Source: Mycobacterium simiae
GTDB taxonomy: Bacteria; Actinomycetota; Actinomycetes; Mycobacteriales; Mycobacteriaceae
DNA: 64,000 nt
Assembly: GCF_010727605.1 (NCBI RefSeq)
Contig: NZ_AP022568.1
Location: forward strand, 806,001-870,000
Reading direction: 5' to 3'
Shown here one piece after another: positions 9,873-23,440 of this stretch. A program made the translations under genes and the position numbers. Each line of letters starts with the position of its first letter. Within the stretch, counting starts at the first letter, position 1. The notes under the pieces were generated by a model. The model was not told where the DNA came from, did no database searches, and was given only the letters and a program-made list of their open reading frames with translations.

Positions 9873-9997
9873 AGAAAAATCTTACGGCGGGGCCCAGACG
9901 CCGGGGGCGGCACTTCTGCCGTGCGCGGCCCGTCCACCCAGGTGGCGGGTGGGGCGGCGAGGTCGACGGCTGGCCAGCGAATGGCCTAGTGAGTCGG

Positions 9998-10735
9998 CTA
10001 TCGAGTCGCGTAGTCGTGGGTGCCGGCCGCCGTCCGCAGTTGGTGACGGCCGCGGCCCACCGACCGCAGTGTGCCGTTGAGGAACTCCTCGAACTCGGCG
10101 AGCTTGTTGTCGACGTAGATGTCGCACTCGCCGCGCAGCCGGTCGGCCTCGGCGTGCGCGGTGTCGATCAGCCGCGTGGCCTCGGCGTTGGCCGCCTGCA
10201 CCACCTCGTTCTGCGAGACCAGCCGCTGCTGCTCCTTGATGCCCTCCTGGACGGCCTTCTCGTAGGAGATGTTGCCGTTCTCGATCAGCCGGTCGGCCTC
10301 AGCCTGGGCGCGGCCGACGCTGGCCTCGTACTCCCGCTTGGCAGCGGTAGCGATGCGCATTGCCTCCTCGCGGGCCTCTCCCACCATCCGCTCGCTGTGC
10401 TGACGCGCCTCGCCGACCATCCGGTCGGCCTGCGCCTTGGCGTCGGACAGCAAACGGTCGGCCTCGGCGCGAGCGTGGTTGAGCATCGACTCGGACTCGG
10501 TGGTCGCGGAGGCCACCATGGATTCGGCGTGCGTCTTGGCGTCGTGCAGCATCGAATCGCGAGCGTCGAGCACGTCCTGGGCGTCGTCGAGCTCGCCGGG
10601 GATCGCGTCCTTGATGTCGTCGATGAGTTCGAGCACGTCACCGCGGGGTACCACGCAACCGGCCGTCATCGGCACGCCGCGGGCTTCTTCGACAATGGCG
10701 CCCAGTTCATCCAGCGCTTCAAAGACTCGATACAC
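9998..10735 (-). CDS. DivIVA-like coiled-coil protein (Rv2927c homolog)
   Basis: 245 residues. The chosen start is GTG at 10735 (VYRVFEALDELGAIVEEARG), preceded by AGGAGGG at good spacing. A longer in-frame reading to 10891 has no comparable site and would add a basic tail that looks non-coding. From about residue 60 to 225 the protein is a continuous Ala/Glu/Arg heptad coiled coil with repeating ADRL, SERMV and AEADRL units, as in DivIVA/Wag31-like and ATP-synthase-b-like proteins. There is no membrane segment. The exact function is unknown; a role in growth-pole or envelope organisation is inference from the coiled coil. It is divergent from tesA. Confidence 0.85.
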   Translation of the reverse strand: MYRVFEALDELGAIVEEARGVPMTAGCVVPRGDVLELIDDIKDAIPGELDDAQDVLDARDSMLHDAKTHAESMVASATTESESMLNHARAEADRLLSDAKAQADRMVGEARQHSERMVGEAREEAMRIATAAKREYEASVGRAQAEADRLIENGNISYEKAVQEGIKEQQRLVSQNEVVQAANAEATRLIDTAHAEADRLRGECDIYVDNKLAEFEEFLNGTLRSVGRGRHQLRTAAGTHDYATR

Positions 10736-10954
10736 GGCCGTACCCTCCTGGCTTGTTGTTGTTACCAGTGTGCCTGGTGTTACGTCTGTGACGGCGGTGG
10801 CAACGCCGGTGTGTCGGGCATTGACCTCACGAAAGCACATTCTTCCAGGACTTCTGGGTGGCTGCTCAGCCGGACGCGGGCCCCCGTGCACCGACCTGCA
10901 ACGGGTGGCCCCGAAGCGGCCGGGCGAGCGAACACGCCACGTTAGGCTGGGTCA

Positions 10955-11698
10955 GTGGACGGGCCCGCAACCCCAACCGGCACCGGCACCAAGCCGGCCC
11001 TGGCAACGCTGTACATATTTCCGCACGCCGGCGGCTCGGCGACGTTCTATGTTCCGCTGGCCAAGACGTTCTCGGCGAACATCCAACGGGTCGCCGTGCA
11101 ATACCCGGCACGCAGCGACCGTGGACTCACCGAGTTGCCCAGCGTTCCCGAATTCGCCGACGAAATCTTCACCCTGATGGCACCCAGCGCGCCCACCGAC
11201 CGTCCGGTGGCGTTCTTCGGTCACAGCATGGGCGGCCTGTTGGCCTTCGAGGTGGCGCTGCGCTTCCAGTCCGCCGGGCATCCGATCGAAGCCCTTTTCC
11301 TGTCGGCCTGCGCGGCCCCCGGCCACATCCGCTACCCGGAACTGCAGGGTTCCGACCTGGACATCCTGAACGTGGTCGCGCGGGTCACCGGCACCGACCC
11401 CGACGTGCTTGCCAACGACGACTTCGCCTCGAGGATCCTGCCCACGCTGCAGAGCGTGCGGGCAATTGCCGGCTACGACCGCGCGCCCGAGGTGCGGGTG
11501 TCGTGCCCGATCCATGCCTTCGTCGCCAACAACGACCTCATCGTCGCCGAAGGGAACATGACCCCGTGGGCCGATCGGACGACGACGGAATTCTCCTTGA
11601 AGAAGTTTGCTGGAGACCATTTTTATCTCACCGAACATCTATCGGAGCTGGCGAAAGACGTCGAGGAAAAACTCCTCGATCGCCGCGGCGTGAATTAG
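10955..11698 (+). CDS. tesA: Type II thioesterase TesA of the PDIM pathway
   Basis: 247 residues, alpha/beta hydrolase fold. The nucleophile elbow is GHSMGG (Ser at about residue 91), with the acidic residue in FVANNDLIV and the catalytic His in AGDHFYL, giving a full Ser-Asp-His triad. The start LYIFPHAGGSATFYVPLAKTF is typical of type II thioesterases that hydrolyse acyl chains from PKS carrier proteins. In M. tuberculosis TesA is required for PDIM production and interacts with PpsE. The start is GTG at 10955. It is divergent from the DivIVA-like gene and is followed by a hairpin, so it is probably its own transcription unit, separate from fadD26. Confidence 0.93.
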   Translation: MDGPATPTGTGTKPALATLYIFPHAGGSATFYVPLAKTFSANIQRVAVQYPARSDRGLTELPSVPEFADEIFTLMAPSAPTDRPVAFFGHSMGGLLAFEVALRFQSAGHPIEALFLSACAAPGHIRYPELQGSDLDILNVVARVTGTDPDVLANDDFASRILPTLQSVRAIAGYDRAPEVRVSCPIHAFVANNDLIVAEGNMTPWADRTTTEFSLKKFAGDHFYLTEHLSELAKDVEEKLLDRRGVN

Positions 11699-11730
11699 CT
11701 GGCTGGTGCCGCCGCGAAGCGTCGGCCCGG

Positions 11731-11747
11731 GCCGGCGCGCGGCCGGC
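11731..11747 (+). terminator. Hairpin downstream of tesA
   Basis: A perfect GCCGGC / GCCGGC stem with a 5-base loop (GCGCG) lies 33 bases after the tesA stop. There is no U tract. It may end the tesA transcript before the fadD26 promoter region. In such GC-rich sequence a chance hairpin is possible. Confidence 0.35.
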
Positions 11748-12360
11748 ATGCCACCGCGGCAAACACGTGCCGCGGGCCGAGACGCCTCGGGGCCGCCTTC
11801 ACGATCGCGACCGTGGGGTCCGGGTACCGGACCGGGGCGGGATGCGGCCGCCCGGCCGCCGGGCACGGTCGGGCACCGTAGGACGCCATTGCGCACCGGA
11901 CCGCCCGCGCCCCCGCCCAAAACGGTGCGCTGGTCCCAAAACCAAGCGACCCGAACGGCGGCCGCAACGTGTGGCTGGTCACATCACAGCGCTCATAAAG
12001 CACTTAGGCATCAATTGCACCACCGGCCACTTGCCGGGCGCACCGCGTTAACCTGCGCGAACAGGCTTCCGGGGATGATCTTCGGGATCGATCAACAGTC
12101 CTCGCCCATGCCTGTGTATGAAGTCTGTGGATTTTCCGAAACGGGTCCGCTCCCCGTGTTAGATTGCTTACCTTACTGACGAAGGCTGTGGGCGGGGAGG
12201 GAAACCGGGGACTCCGCCCATGCAGTCTTGACGCGCCAAGAAATATCGCCAGCAGCTGCTGTGTGCTAGGGGGGCTCCGTTCAGGAGCCACAAAGCCGCT
12301 TACCGGCAACACACAGGGTGCGTGCCGTTAGTACGCCGACAGCGAGCTGGAAGGTACGAC
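11748..12360 (+). promoter_or_regulatory. Long non-coding leader and promoter region before fadD26
   Basis: No convincing gene lies in the 662 bases between tesA and fadD26. The left part (to about 12000) is very GC-rich. The right part is richer in A/T and structured. A TTAGATTGCTTACCTTACT stretch (12158-12176) could hold a -10 element. A bulged hairpin at 12190-12219 pairs GGGCGG..AG with CTCCGCCC. CAGCAGCTGCTG at 12250-12261 is a perfect palindrome. GGCTCC-GTTCA-GGAGCC at 12273-12289 is a perfect hairpin. GGAAGG precedes the fadD26 ATG. In M. tuberculosis the PDIM operon promoter is also located upstream of fadD26. The promoter position here is inferred. Confidence 0.5.
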
Positions 12361-14112
12361 ATGCCGGTAACCAATGCGTCCATACCTGCTTTGCTGCAGG
12401 AGCGGGCTGAGCAACAACCCGACGCGTCGGCATTCACCTACATCGATTACGACGACGACCCGGCGGGATTTGCTGAGACCGTGACGTGGGCGCAGATTTC
12501 GCAACGCGCGCGCGTCGTCGCGGAGGAACTCGCGTTGTGCGGCTCACCCGGTGACCGGGTGGCGATTCTGGCTCCGCAGGGGCTGGAATACATCGCGGCG
12601 TTCTTCGGCGCGCTCGAAGCGGGCTTCATCGCGGTGCCGCTGTCCACGCCGCAATACGGTGTGCACGACGAGCGCATCTTTTCGGTGCTGCGGGACTGCG
12701 CCCCGGTCGCCGTCCTCACCACCTCCGCAGTGGTCGGCGACGTCTCGAAGTACGCCACGGGGCACGACGGGCAGCCCGCCCCGTTCGTCGTCGAGGTCGA
12801 CCTGCTCGATCTGGACTCCCCGCGCGCGCTGCCGCCCATCCCGCAGCACTCCGGCGGCCCGGCCTATCTGCAGTACACGTCGGGATCGACCCGCACCCCG
12901 GCCGGCGTCGTGGTGTCCCACACCAACGTGATCGCCAACGTGACCCAAAGCATGTACACCTACTTCGGGGATCCGGCACAGCTGCCAAGCGACTTGACCG
13001 TGACGTCCTGGCTGCCGTTGTACCACGACATGGGCCTGATTCTGGGGCTGTGTGCGCCGTTGGTGGGCCAGCGCAGCGCGGTGTTGATGAGCCCGATGTC
13101 GTTTTTGGTCCGCCCCGCGCGCTGGATCAGCATGCTGGCCACGAACGGCCCGTGCATTTCGGCGGCCCCGAACTTCGCGTTCGAGCTGGCCGTGCGGCGC
13201 ACCTCCGACGACGACATGGCGGGACTTGACCTGGGCAACGTGCAGTGCATCGTCAGCGGCAGCGAGCGCATCCACGTCGCCACCGTCAAGCGATTCAACG
13301 GTCGCTTCGCTCCATACCACCTGAGCCCCAAGGCGATTCGGCCGTCCTACGGGCTCGCCGAGGCCACGCTGTATGTGGCCGCGCCGGCGCCCGGCGCGGC
13401 GCCCAAGACGGTTCGCTTCGACTACGAGCACTTGACGGCTGGGCAGGCCGTGCCGTGCGGCACCGAGGGCACCCTCGGGACCGAACTCATCGGCTACGGC
13501 TCCCCCGACCCCGCCTCGGTGCGAATTGTCGATCCGGAGAACATGATCGAAAGTCCCGCAGGCACCGTCGGCGAGATCTGGGTGCGGGGTGACCACGTGA
13601 CGATGGGCTACTGGCGCAAGCCGGAACAAACGGAACGCGTCTTCAACGCCAAACTCGTCCATCCCGCGCCTGGTGTCGCCGAGGGGCCTTGGCTGCGCAC
13701 CGGTGACTTGGGCGTCATCTCCGAGGATGAGCTATTCATCATGGGCCGCATCAAAGATCTGCTCATCGTCGACGGCCGCAATCACTACCCGGACGACATC
13801 GAGGCGACGATCACCGAGATCACCGGCGGCCGGGTCGCGGCGATCTCGGTACCCGACGACATCACCGAGCAACTGGTGGCCATCATCGAACTCAAGGGCC
13901 AGCCGGCGTCCGAAGAAGGACTGGTACGGCTACGTTCGGTGAAGCGCAAAGTCACCTCGGCGATTTCGAAGTCACACAGCCTGCGCGTCGCCGATCTCGT
14001 GCTGGTGTCGCCCGGCTCGATCCCGATCACCACCAGCGGCAAGATCCGCCGCTCGGCCTGCGTCGAGCGTTACCAGACCGACGGATTCCAACGGCTGGAT
14101 GTGACGGTATGA
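12361..14112 (+). CDS. fadD26: Long-chain fatty acyl-AMP ligase FadD26
   Basis: 583 residues, fatty acyl-AMP ligase of the adenylate-forming superfamily. The AMP-binding P loop is YTSGSTRTPAGV (about residues 175-186). The core motif YGLAEATLYVA, the GDLG motif (RTGDLGVI) and the C-terminal GRIKDLLIVDGRNHYPDDIE hinge are present. It activates a long fatty acid as acyl-AMP and transfers it to the N-terminal carrier domain of PpsA, starting phthiocerol synthesis. The ATG at 12361 is chosen because it follows GGAAGG and gives MPVTNASIPALLQERA, matching the known N terminus; 13 extra codons lie upstream. Its stop overlaps the ppsA start (ATGA), making it the first gene of the pps operon. Confidence 0.97.
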   Translation: MPVTNASIPALLQERAEQQPDASAFTYIDYDDDPAGFAETVTWAQISQRARVVAEELALCGSPGDRVAILAPQGLEYIAAFFGALEAGFIAVPLSTPQYGVHDERIFSVLRDCAPVAVLTTSAVVGDVSKYATGHDGQPAPFVVEVDLLDLDSPRALPPIPQHSGGPAYLQYTSGSTRTPAGVVVSHTNVIANVTQSMYTYFGDPAQLPSDLTVTSWLPLYHDMGLILGLCAPLVGQRSAVLMSPMSFLVRPARWISMLATNGPCISAAPNFAFELAVRRTSDDDMAGLDLGNVQCIVSGSERIHVATVKRFNGRFAPYHLSPKAIRPSYGLAEATLYVAAPAPGAAPKTVRFDYEHLTAGQAVPCGTEGTLGTELIGYGSPDPASVRIVDPENMIESPAGTVGEIWVRGDHVTMGYWRKPEQTERVFNAKLVHPAPGVAEGPWLRTGDLGVISEDELFIMGRIKDLLIVDGRNHYPDDIEATITEITGGRVAAISVPDDITEQLVAIIELKGQPASEEGLVRLRSVKRKVTSAISKSHSLRVADLVLVSPGSIPITTSGKIRRSACVERYQTDGFQRLDVTV

Positions 14113-17100
14113 CCTCGTCGAGCATCAATGGCGAGGCCGACCTCCGCCACTGGCTCGTCGACTACCTGGTGACCAACATCGGTTGCACGCCGGACGAGGT
14201 CGATCCCGATCTGTCGCTGGCCGACCTCGGGGTCAGCTCCCGCGAGTCGGTCGTGCTGTCCGGCGAGTTGTCGGAGTTGTTGGGGAAACCCGTGTCCCCG
14301 ATCGAGTTCTGGGAACACCCAACGATCAACGCGCTGGCCGCCTATCTCACCGCACCCGAGCCCGACCCCGACTCCGAGACCGCGGCCAAGCGCCCGGCCC
14401 GCAATTCGCTCGACGAACCGATCGCCGTCGTCGGGATGGGGTGCCGCTTCCCCGGCGGGATCACGGGCCCGGAAACCTACTGGCAATTCCTGCTCGAGCG
14501 GGGTTGCACGATCGGAGAAGTGCCGGCGCAGCGGTGGCAGCCGTTTGACACCGGCACTCCAGAGGTCGCGGCGGCGCTGGCTCGCACGACGCGGTGGGGC
14601 TCCTTCCTGCCCGACATCGACGCCTTCGACGCCGAATTCTTCGAGATCTCGCCCAGCGAGGCGGACAAGATGGATCCGCAGCAGCGGCTGCTGCTGGAGG
14701 TGGCGTGGGAAGCGTTGGAGCACGCCGGAATACCGCCCAGTTCGCTGCGCCGCTCGCAGACGGGTGTGTTCGCCGGGGCCTGCCTGAGTGAATATGGCGT
14801 GATCGCGTCCAACGACCTATGCCGGGTCGACGGCTGGAACAACACCGGCGGTGCGATGAGCATCATCGCCAACCGGCTCTCCTACTTCCTTGACCTGCGT
14901 GGCCCGTCGGTCACGGTGGACACCGCCTGCTCGTCGTCGTTGGTGGCCATCCACCTGGCGTGCCAGGGCCTGCGCACCCAGGACTGCAATCTGGCCATCG
15001 CCGCGGGCGTGAATTTGCTGTTGTCCCCGGCGGTGTTTCGAGGCTTCGATCAGGTCGGGGCGTTGTCGCCGACGGGTCGGTGCCGCGCGTTCGACGCGGC
15101 GGCGGACGGTTTCGTGCGGGGTGAGGGTGCGGGCGTGGTGGTGCTCAAGCGGCTGACCGACGCGCAGCGCGACGGCGATCGGGTGCTGGCGGTGATCTGC
15201 GGGTCGGCGGTCAACCAGGACGGCCGCTCCAACGGTTTGATGGCCCCCAATCCGGCCGCCCAGATGGCGGTACTGCGAGCGGCGTACGCCAACGCCGGCA
15301 TGCAGCCCGGCATGGTTGATTACGTCGAAACCCACGGCACCGGAACGCTTTTGGGTGACCCGATCGAGGCCCGCGCACTCGGCACGGTGCTGGGTCGCGG
15401 CCGTCCCGAGGATTCTCCGCTGCTGATCGGCGCGGTGAAGACCAATCTCGGTCACACCGAGGCGGCGGCCGGGATCGCGGGCTTCATCAAGGCGGTGCTG
15501 GCCGTGCAGCGCAGTGAGATTCCACCCAACCAGCGCTTCGAAAGACCGAACCCGCACATCCCCTTCGACAGCCTGCGGATGAAAGTTGTTGATGCACAGA
15601 CACCCTGGCCCGACACGGGCCGGCCGCGGCGGGCGGGGGTGTCGTCGTTCGGCTTCGGCGGCACCAACGCGCATGTGGTGATCGAGCAGGGCCAGGAGGT
15701 CGCGCCGCGTCGCCGGCCGCCCCGCCCTGGTGTGTCGACGTTGGTGGTGTCGGGGAAGTCGGCGGGGCGGGTGGCGGCGTCGGCGGCGGCGTTGGCCGAC
15801 TGGATGGACGGCCCCGGCGCCGATGTGGCGTTGCCCGACATCGCACACACCCTCAATCATCACCGGGCCCGGCAGGCCACGTTCGCCACCGTGGTGGCCC
15901 GCGACCGCGCTGACGCGGTACACGGCCTACGCGCGCTCGCCGCCGGTGCACACGCCCCCGGCGTGGTCGGCCCACACCCAGGCCCCGCGGGCCCGGGTGT
16001 GGTGTTCGTCTACTCCGGACGTGGCTCGCAATGGCCCGGCATGGGCCGCCAACTACTGGCCGACGAACCCGCCTTCGCCGCCGCGATCGCCGAACTAGAA
16101 CCCACCTTCCTCACCGAGGCCGGCTTCTCACTACACGAGATGATCGCCACCGGCAAACCCCTCGACGGCATCGAGCAGATCCAGCTCGGTCTGATCGGCA
16201 TGCAACTGGCACTGACCGCGCTGTGGCGCTCCCACGACATCACCCCAGACCTAGTCATCGGCCACTCCATGGGCGAGGTCGCCGCCGCCGTCGTCGCCGG
16301 CGCCCTCACCCCCGCCCAAGGATTGCGGGTCACCGCAACCCGCTCCCGGCTGATGGCCCCGCTCTCCGGACAAGGCACCATGGCACTGCTCGAGCTCGAC
16401 GCCACCGCCACCGAGGCCCTCATCGCCAACCACCCCCAGGTCACCCTGGCCATCTACAACTCGCCGCGCCAAACCGTGATCTCCGGGCCCACCGAGCAGA
16501 TCGAGACGTTGATCCACCGGGTGCGCGCCCAGAACCGCTTCGCCAGCCCAGTCAACATCGAAGTCGCCCCCCACAACCCGGCCATGGACGCCCTGCAACC
16601 GGCGATGCGCACCGAGCTGGCCGACCTCACCCCCAAACCCCCCACCATCCCGATCATCTCCACCACCTACCAAAACCCCACCACCACCCCGCCTTTCGAC
16701 GCCGAACACTGGGCCACCAACATGCGCAACCCAGTCCACTTCCAGCACGCCATCACCACAGCGGCAGCCACCCACCACACCTTCATCGAAATCAGCGCAC
16801 ACCCCCTACTCACCCAAGCGGTGCTGGAGACCTTGCACAACGCCCAACACGGAACCAAGTACACCTGCGTGGGAACCCTGCACCGCGACACCGATGACAC
16901 CGTGACGTTCCGGACCAACCGCAACAGGGTGCACACCGCCCATCCACCACAGACCCCGCATCCCCCCGAACCGCACCCCCATCTCCCCACCACCCCCTGG
17001 CACCACACCCACCACTGGCTGCCCCCCGCAAGCTTGGTCACATCGGCACCGAAGCCGTTGTCCCAGAACGGATCACCAGCGGCGACCGGCACGACGTCGG

Positions 17101-18913
17101 ACCACCAGGACGGTGCACTGGAAGCGTGGTACTACCGGGTGCAGTGGACGGTGCAGCCTTTGCCGGAGCCGCGGGCGGGGGTGGTCCGCACCGGCCGGTG
17201 GCTGGTGATCGGCGACGCCGAGTTGGGCCGGGAACTCGCCGGGATCGCGGGTGGGCAATCCCACATCGACGTGGCGGGGACCGCGCTGCTCGACGTCGAG
17301 CCCGCGCTGCGCTCCGCACTGAGCGGTGTCGACCATGTCGTCTACGCGCCCGCCGCGGACGCGGCCGTCGACCCGGCGCGAGCGTATGAGCTGTTCGGCC
17401 AGATACGCCGTCTGGTGACCGCGATGACCGCCGGCGCCGCGCCGGCCAGGCTGTTCATCGTTACCCGCAATGCGCAGCCCATTGCCGAAGGCGAGCACGC
17501 CAGCCCCGCCCACGGCGCGCTGTGGGGCCTAGGGCGCACACTGGCCCTCGAGCACCCCGAAATCTGGGGTGGCATCGTCGATCTCGACGCCTCGGTACCG
17601 GGCGAAGTGGCCGCGCCTTGGCTGCTGCGCGAGGTCGGTGGCGACGAGGGCTTAGACCCGGGCGAAGATCAGGTCGTCTACCGCGGGGGTGCGCGGCGCG
17701 TCCCCCGGTTGCAACGCCACGCGGTGCCCGCGCAGTCGCCGGTCACGCTGGACGCCGGCGCCTGCCAGCTGGTCATCGGCGCGACCGGCAACATCGGCCC
17801 GCACCTGATCCGGCAGCTGGCCCGGATGGGAGCCACCACCATCGTCGCGGTCTCCCGCAACCCGGGACAGCGGCTACGGGCACTCACCGAAACCCTTGCG
17901 ACACAGGGAGTTACCCTCATCACCGAAGCCACCGACGCCACCGACGAGACCGCGATGCGCACCCTGTTCGACCGGTTCGGCGCCGACCTGCCCCCGCTGG
18001 AGGGCATCTACCTGGCCGCCTTCGCCGGTCAGCCGGTGCTGCTCAGCGAGATGACGAACGACGATGTCACGGCGATGTTCGCACCCAAGCTGGGCGCCGC
18101 AGCTGTGCTGCACCGCCTGTCGCTGAAAACATCGGTGCGGCATTTCGTGCTGTTCTCCTCCATCTCGGGGTTGACCGGGTCGCGCTGGCTGGCCCACTAC
18201 ACCGCCACCAGCGGCTACCTCGACGCACTCGCCTACGCGCGGCGCGTCATGGGCCTGCCCGCCACCACCGTCAACTGGGGACTGTGGCAATCACTGGCCG
18301 ATGGCGACGACAAAGTCGGTCAGGTCAGCGTCGGTACCGGTCTGCTCCCCATGCCGGACGACCGTGCCAGCAAAGCACTGCCGGTCGTGATGAGCGCTGA
18401 CGCCGGGGTGCAAACGGTTGTCGTCGATGCGGATTGGGCGCTACTGGCCGCCGCCTACCGCACCCGCGGCTCGCTGCGCATCCTCGACGAGCTACTGGCG
18501 GACGCCCCGCCCGCGACGCTCGTCCCGGCCCGGGATTGGTCGCAGCTGTCCCCGGCCCAGATCCATGCCGAACTGGAAACCGGCCTGCGCACCATCGTGG
18601 CCCGCGAACTGCGGATCGGCGAATCCGACCTGGACGGTGACCGGCCGCTGGCCGAATTGGGCCTGAATTCGTTGATGGCCATGGCGATTCGACGCGAGGC
18701 CGAGATCTTTGCCGGCGTCGAGCTGTCAGCAACCATGCTGTTCAACCATCCCACTGTCGCTGCCTTGGCCGACTACCTCACCAACCTGATTGCTCCGCAA
18801 TCGGACTCGGGTACCGATCGGATTGCGCAACTGTCCGCGTCGGCAGGCAGCACCCTGGACAGTTTGTTCGACCGCATCGAGTCGTCCCCGGTAGCCGCCG
18901 AGGAGCGCGGCTA

Positions 18914-18914
<1 letters not shown>
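14109..18914 (+). CDS. ppsA: Phthiocerol synthase PKS module PpsA (ACP-KS-AT-KR-ACP)
   Basis: 1601 residues. The N-terminal loading ACP has its phosphopantetheine Ser in LGVSSRES (Ser44). The KS (about 105-530) has Cys274 in DTACSSS, His409 in ETHGTGT and His449 in NLGHTE. The AT (about 635-955) has GHSMGE (Ser720) and an APHN specificity motif in place of HAFH or YASH. The KR (about 1215-1450) has GATGNIG and a YxxxS active site (HYTATSG). The C-terminal ACP has LGLNS (Ser1521). It adds the first malonyl unit and reduces it to a hydroxyl. The reading is about 275 residues shorter than M. tuberculosis PpsA (1876, from memory). The AT and KR are almost identical in DNA to those of ppsB. Confidence 0.95.
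15732..17018 (+). repeat. Direct repeat, ppsA copy of the 1.29-kb AT block
   Basis: This segment, covering the KS-AT linker, the AT domain and the post-AT linker, reads identically to 20321-21604 in ppsB on direct comparison, apart from the three bases missing there. The sequence diverges immediately on both sides (GTGTCGACG entry, CACTGG exit). The two copies sit in the same frame of their own genes, 4589 bases apart. Near-zero synonymous difference points to recent gene conversion or duplication. Confidence 0.9.

Positions 18915-23436
<4,522 letters not shown>

Positions 23437-23440
<4 letters not shown>

Noticed and set aside
10858..12051. A 397-codon open frame overlapping tesA and the following intergenic region.
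   Set aside because: It has Arg/Pro/Gly-rich composition and no family resemblance. The tesA frame carries the thioesterase triad, and no start signal supports the extension.
12004..12312. A 102-codon antisense open frame upstream of fadD26.
   Set aside because: There is no recognisable motif or binding site, and it covers the hairpins and the likely promoter.
18160..18240. Loss of the canonical Asn in the ketoreductase active sites (YxxxS in PpsA and PpsB).
   Set aside because: PpsD and Mas in this window also have Ser at this place while keeping Tyr and Ser, so it is a common variant and not evidence of an inactive domain.
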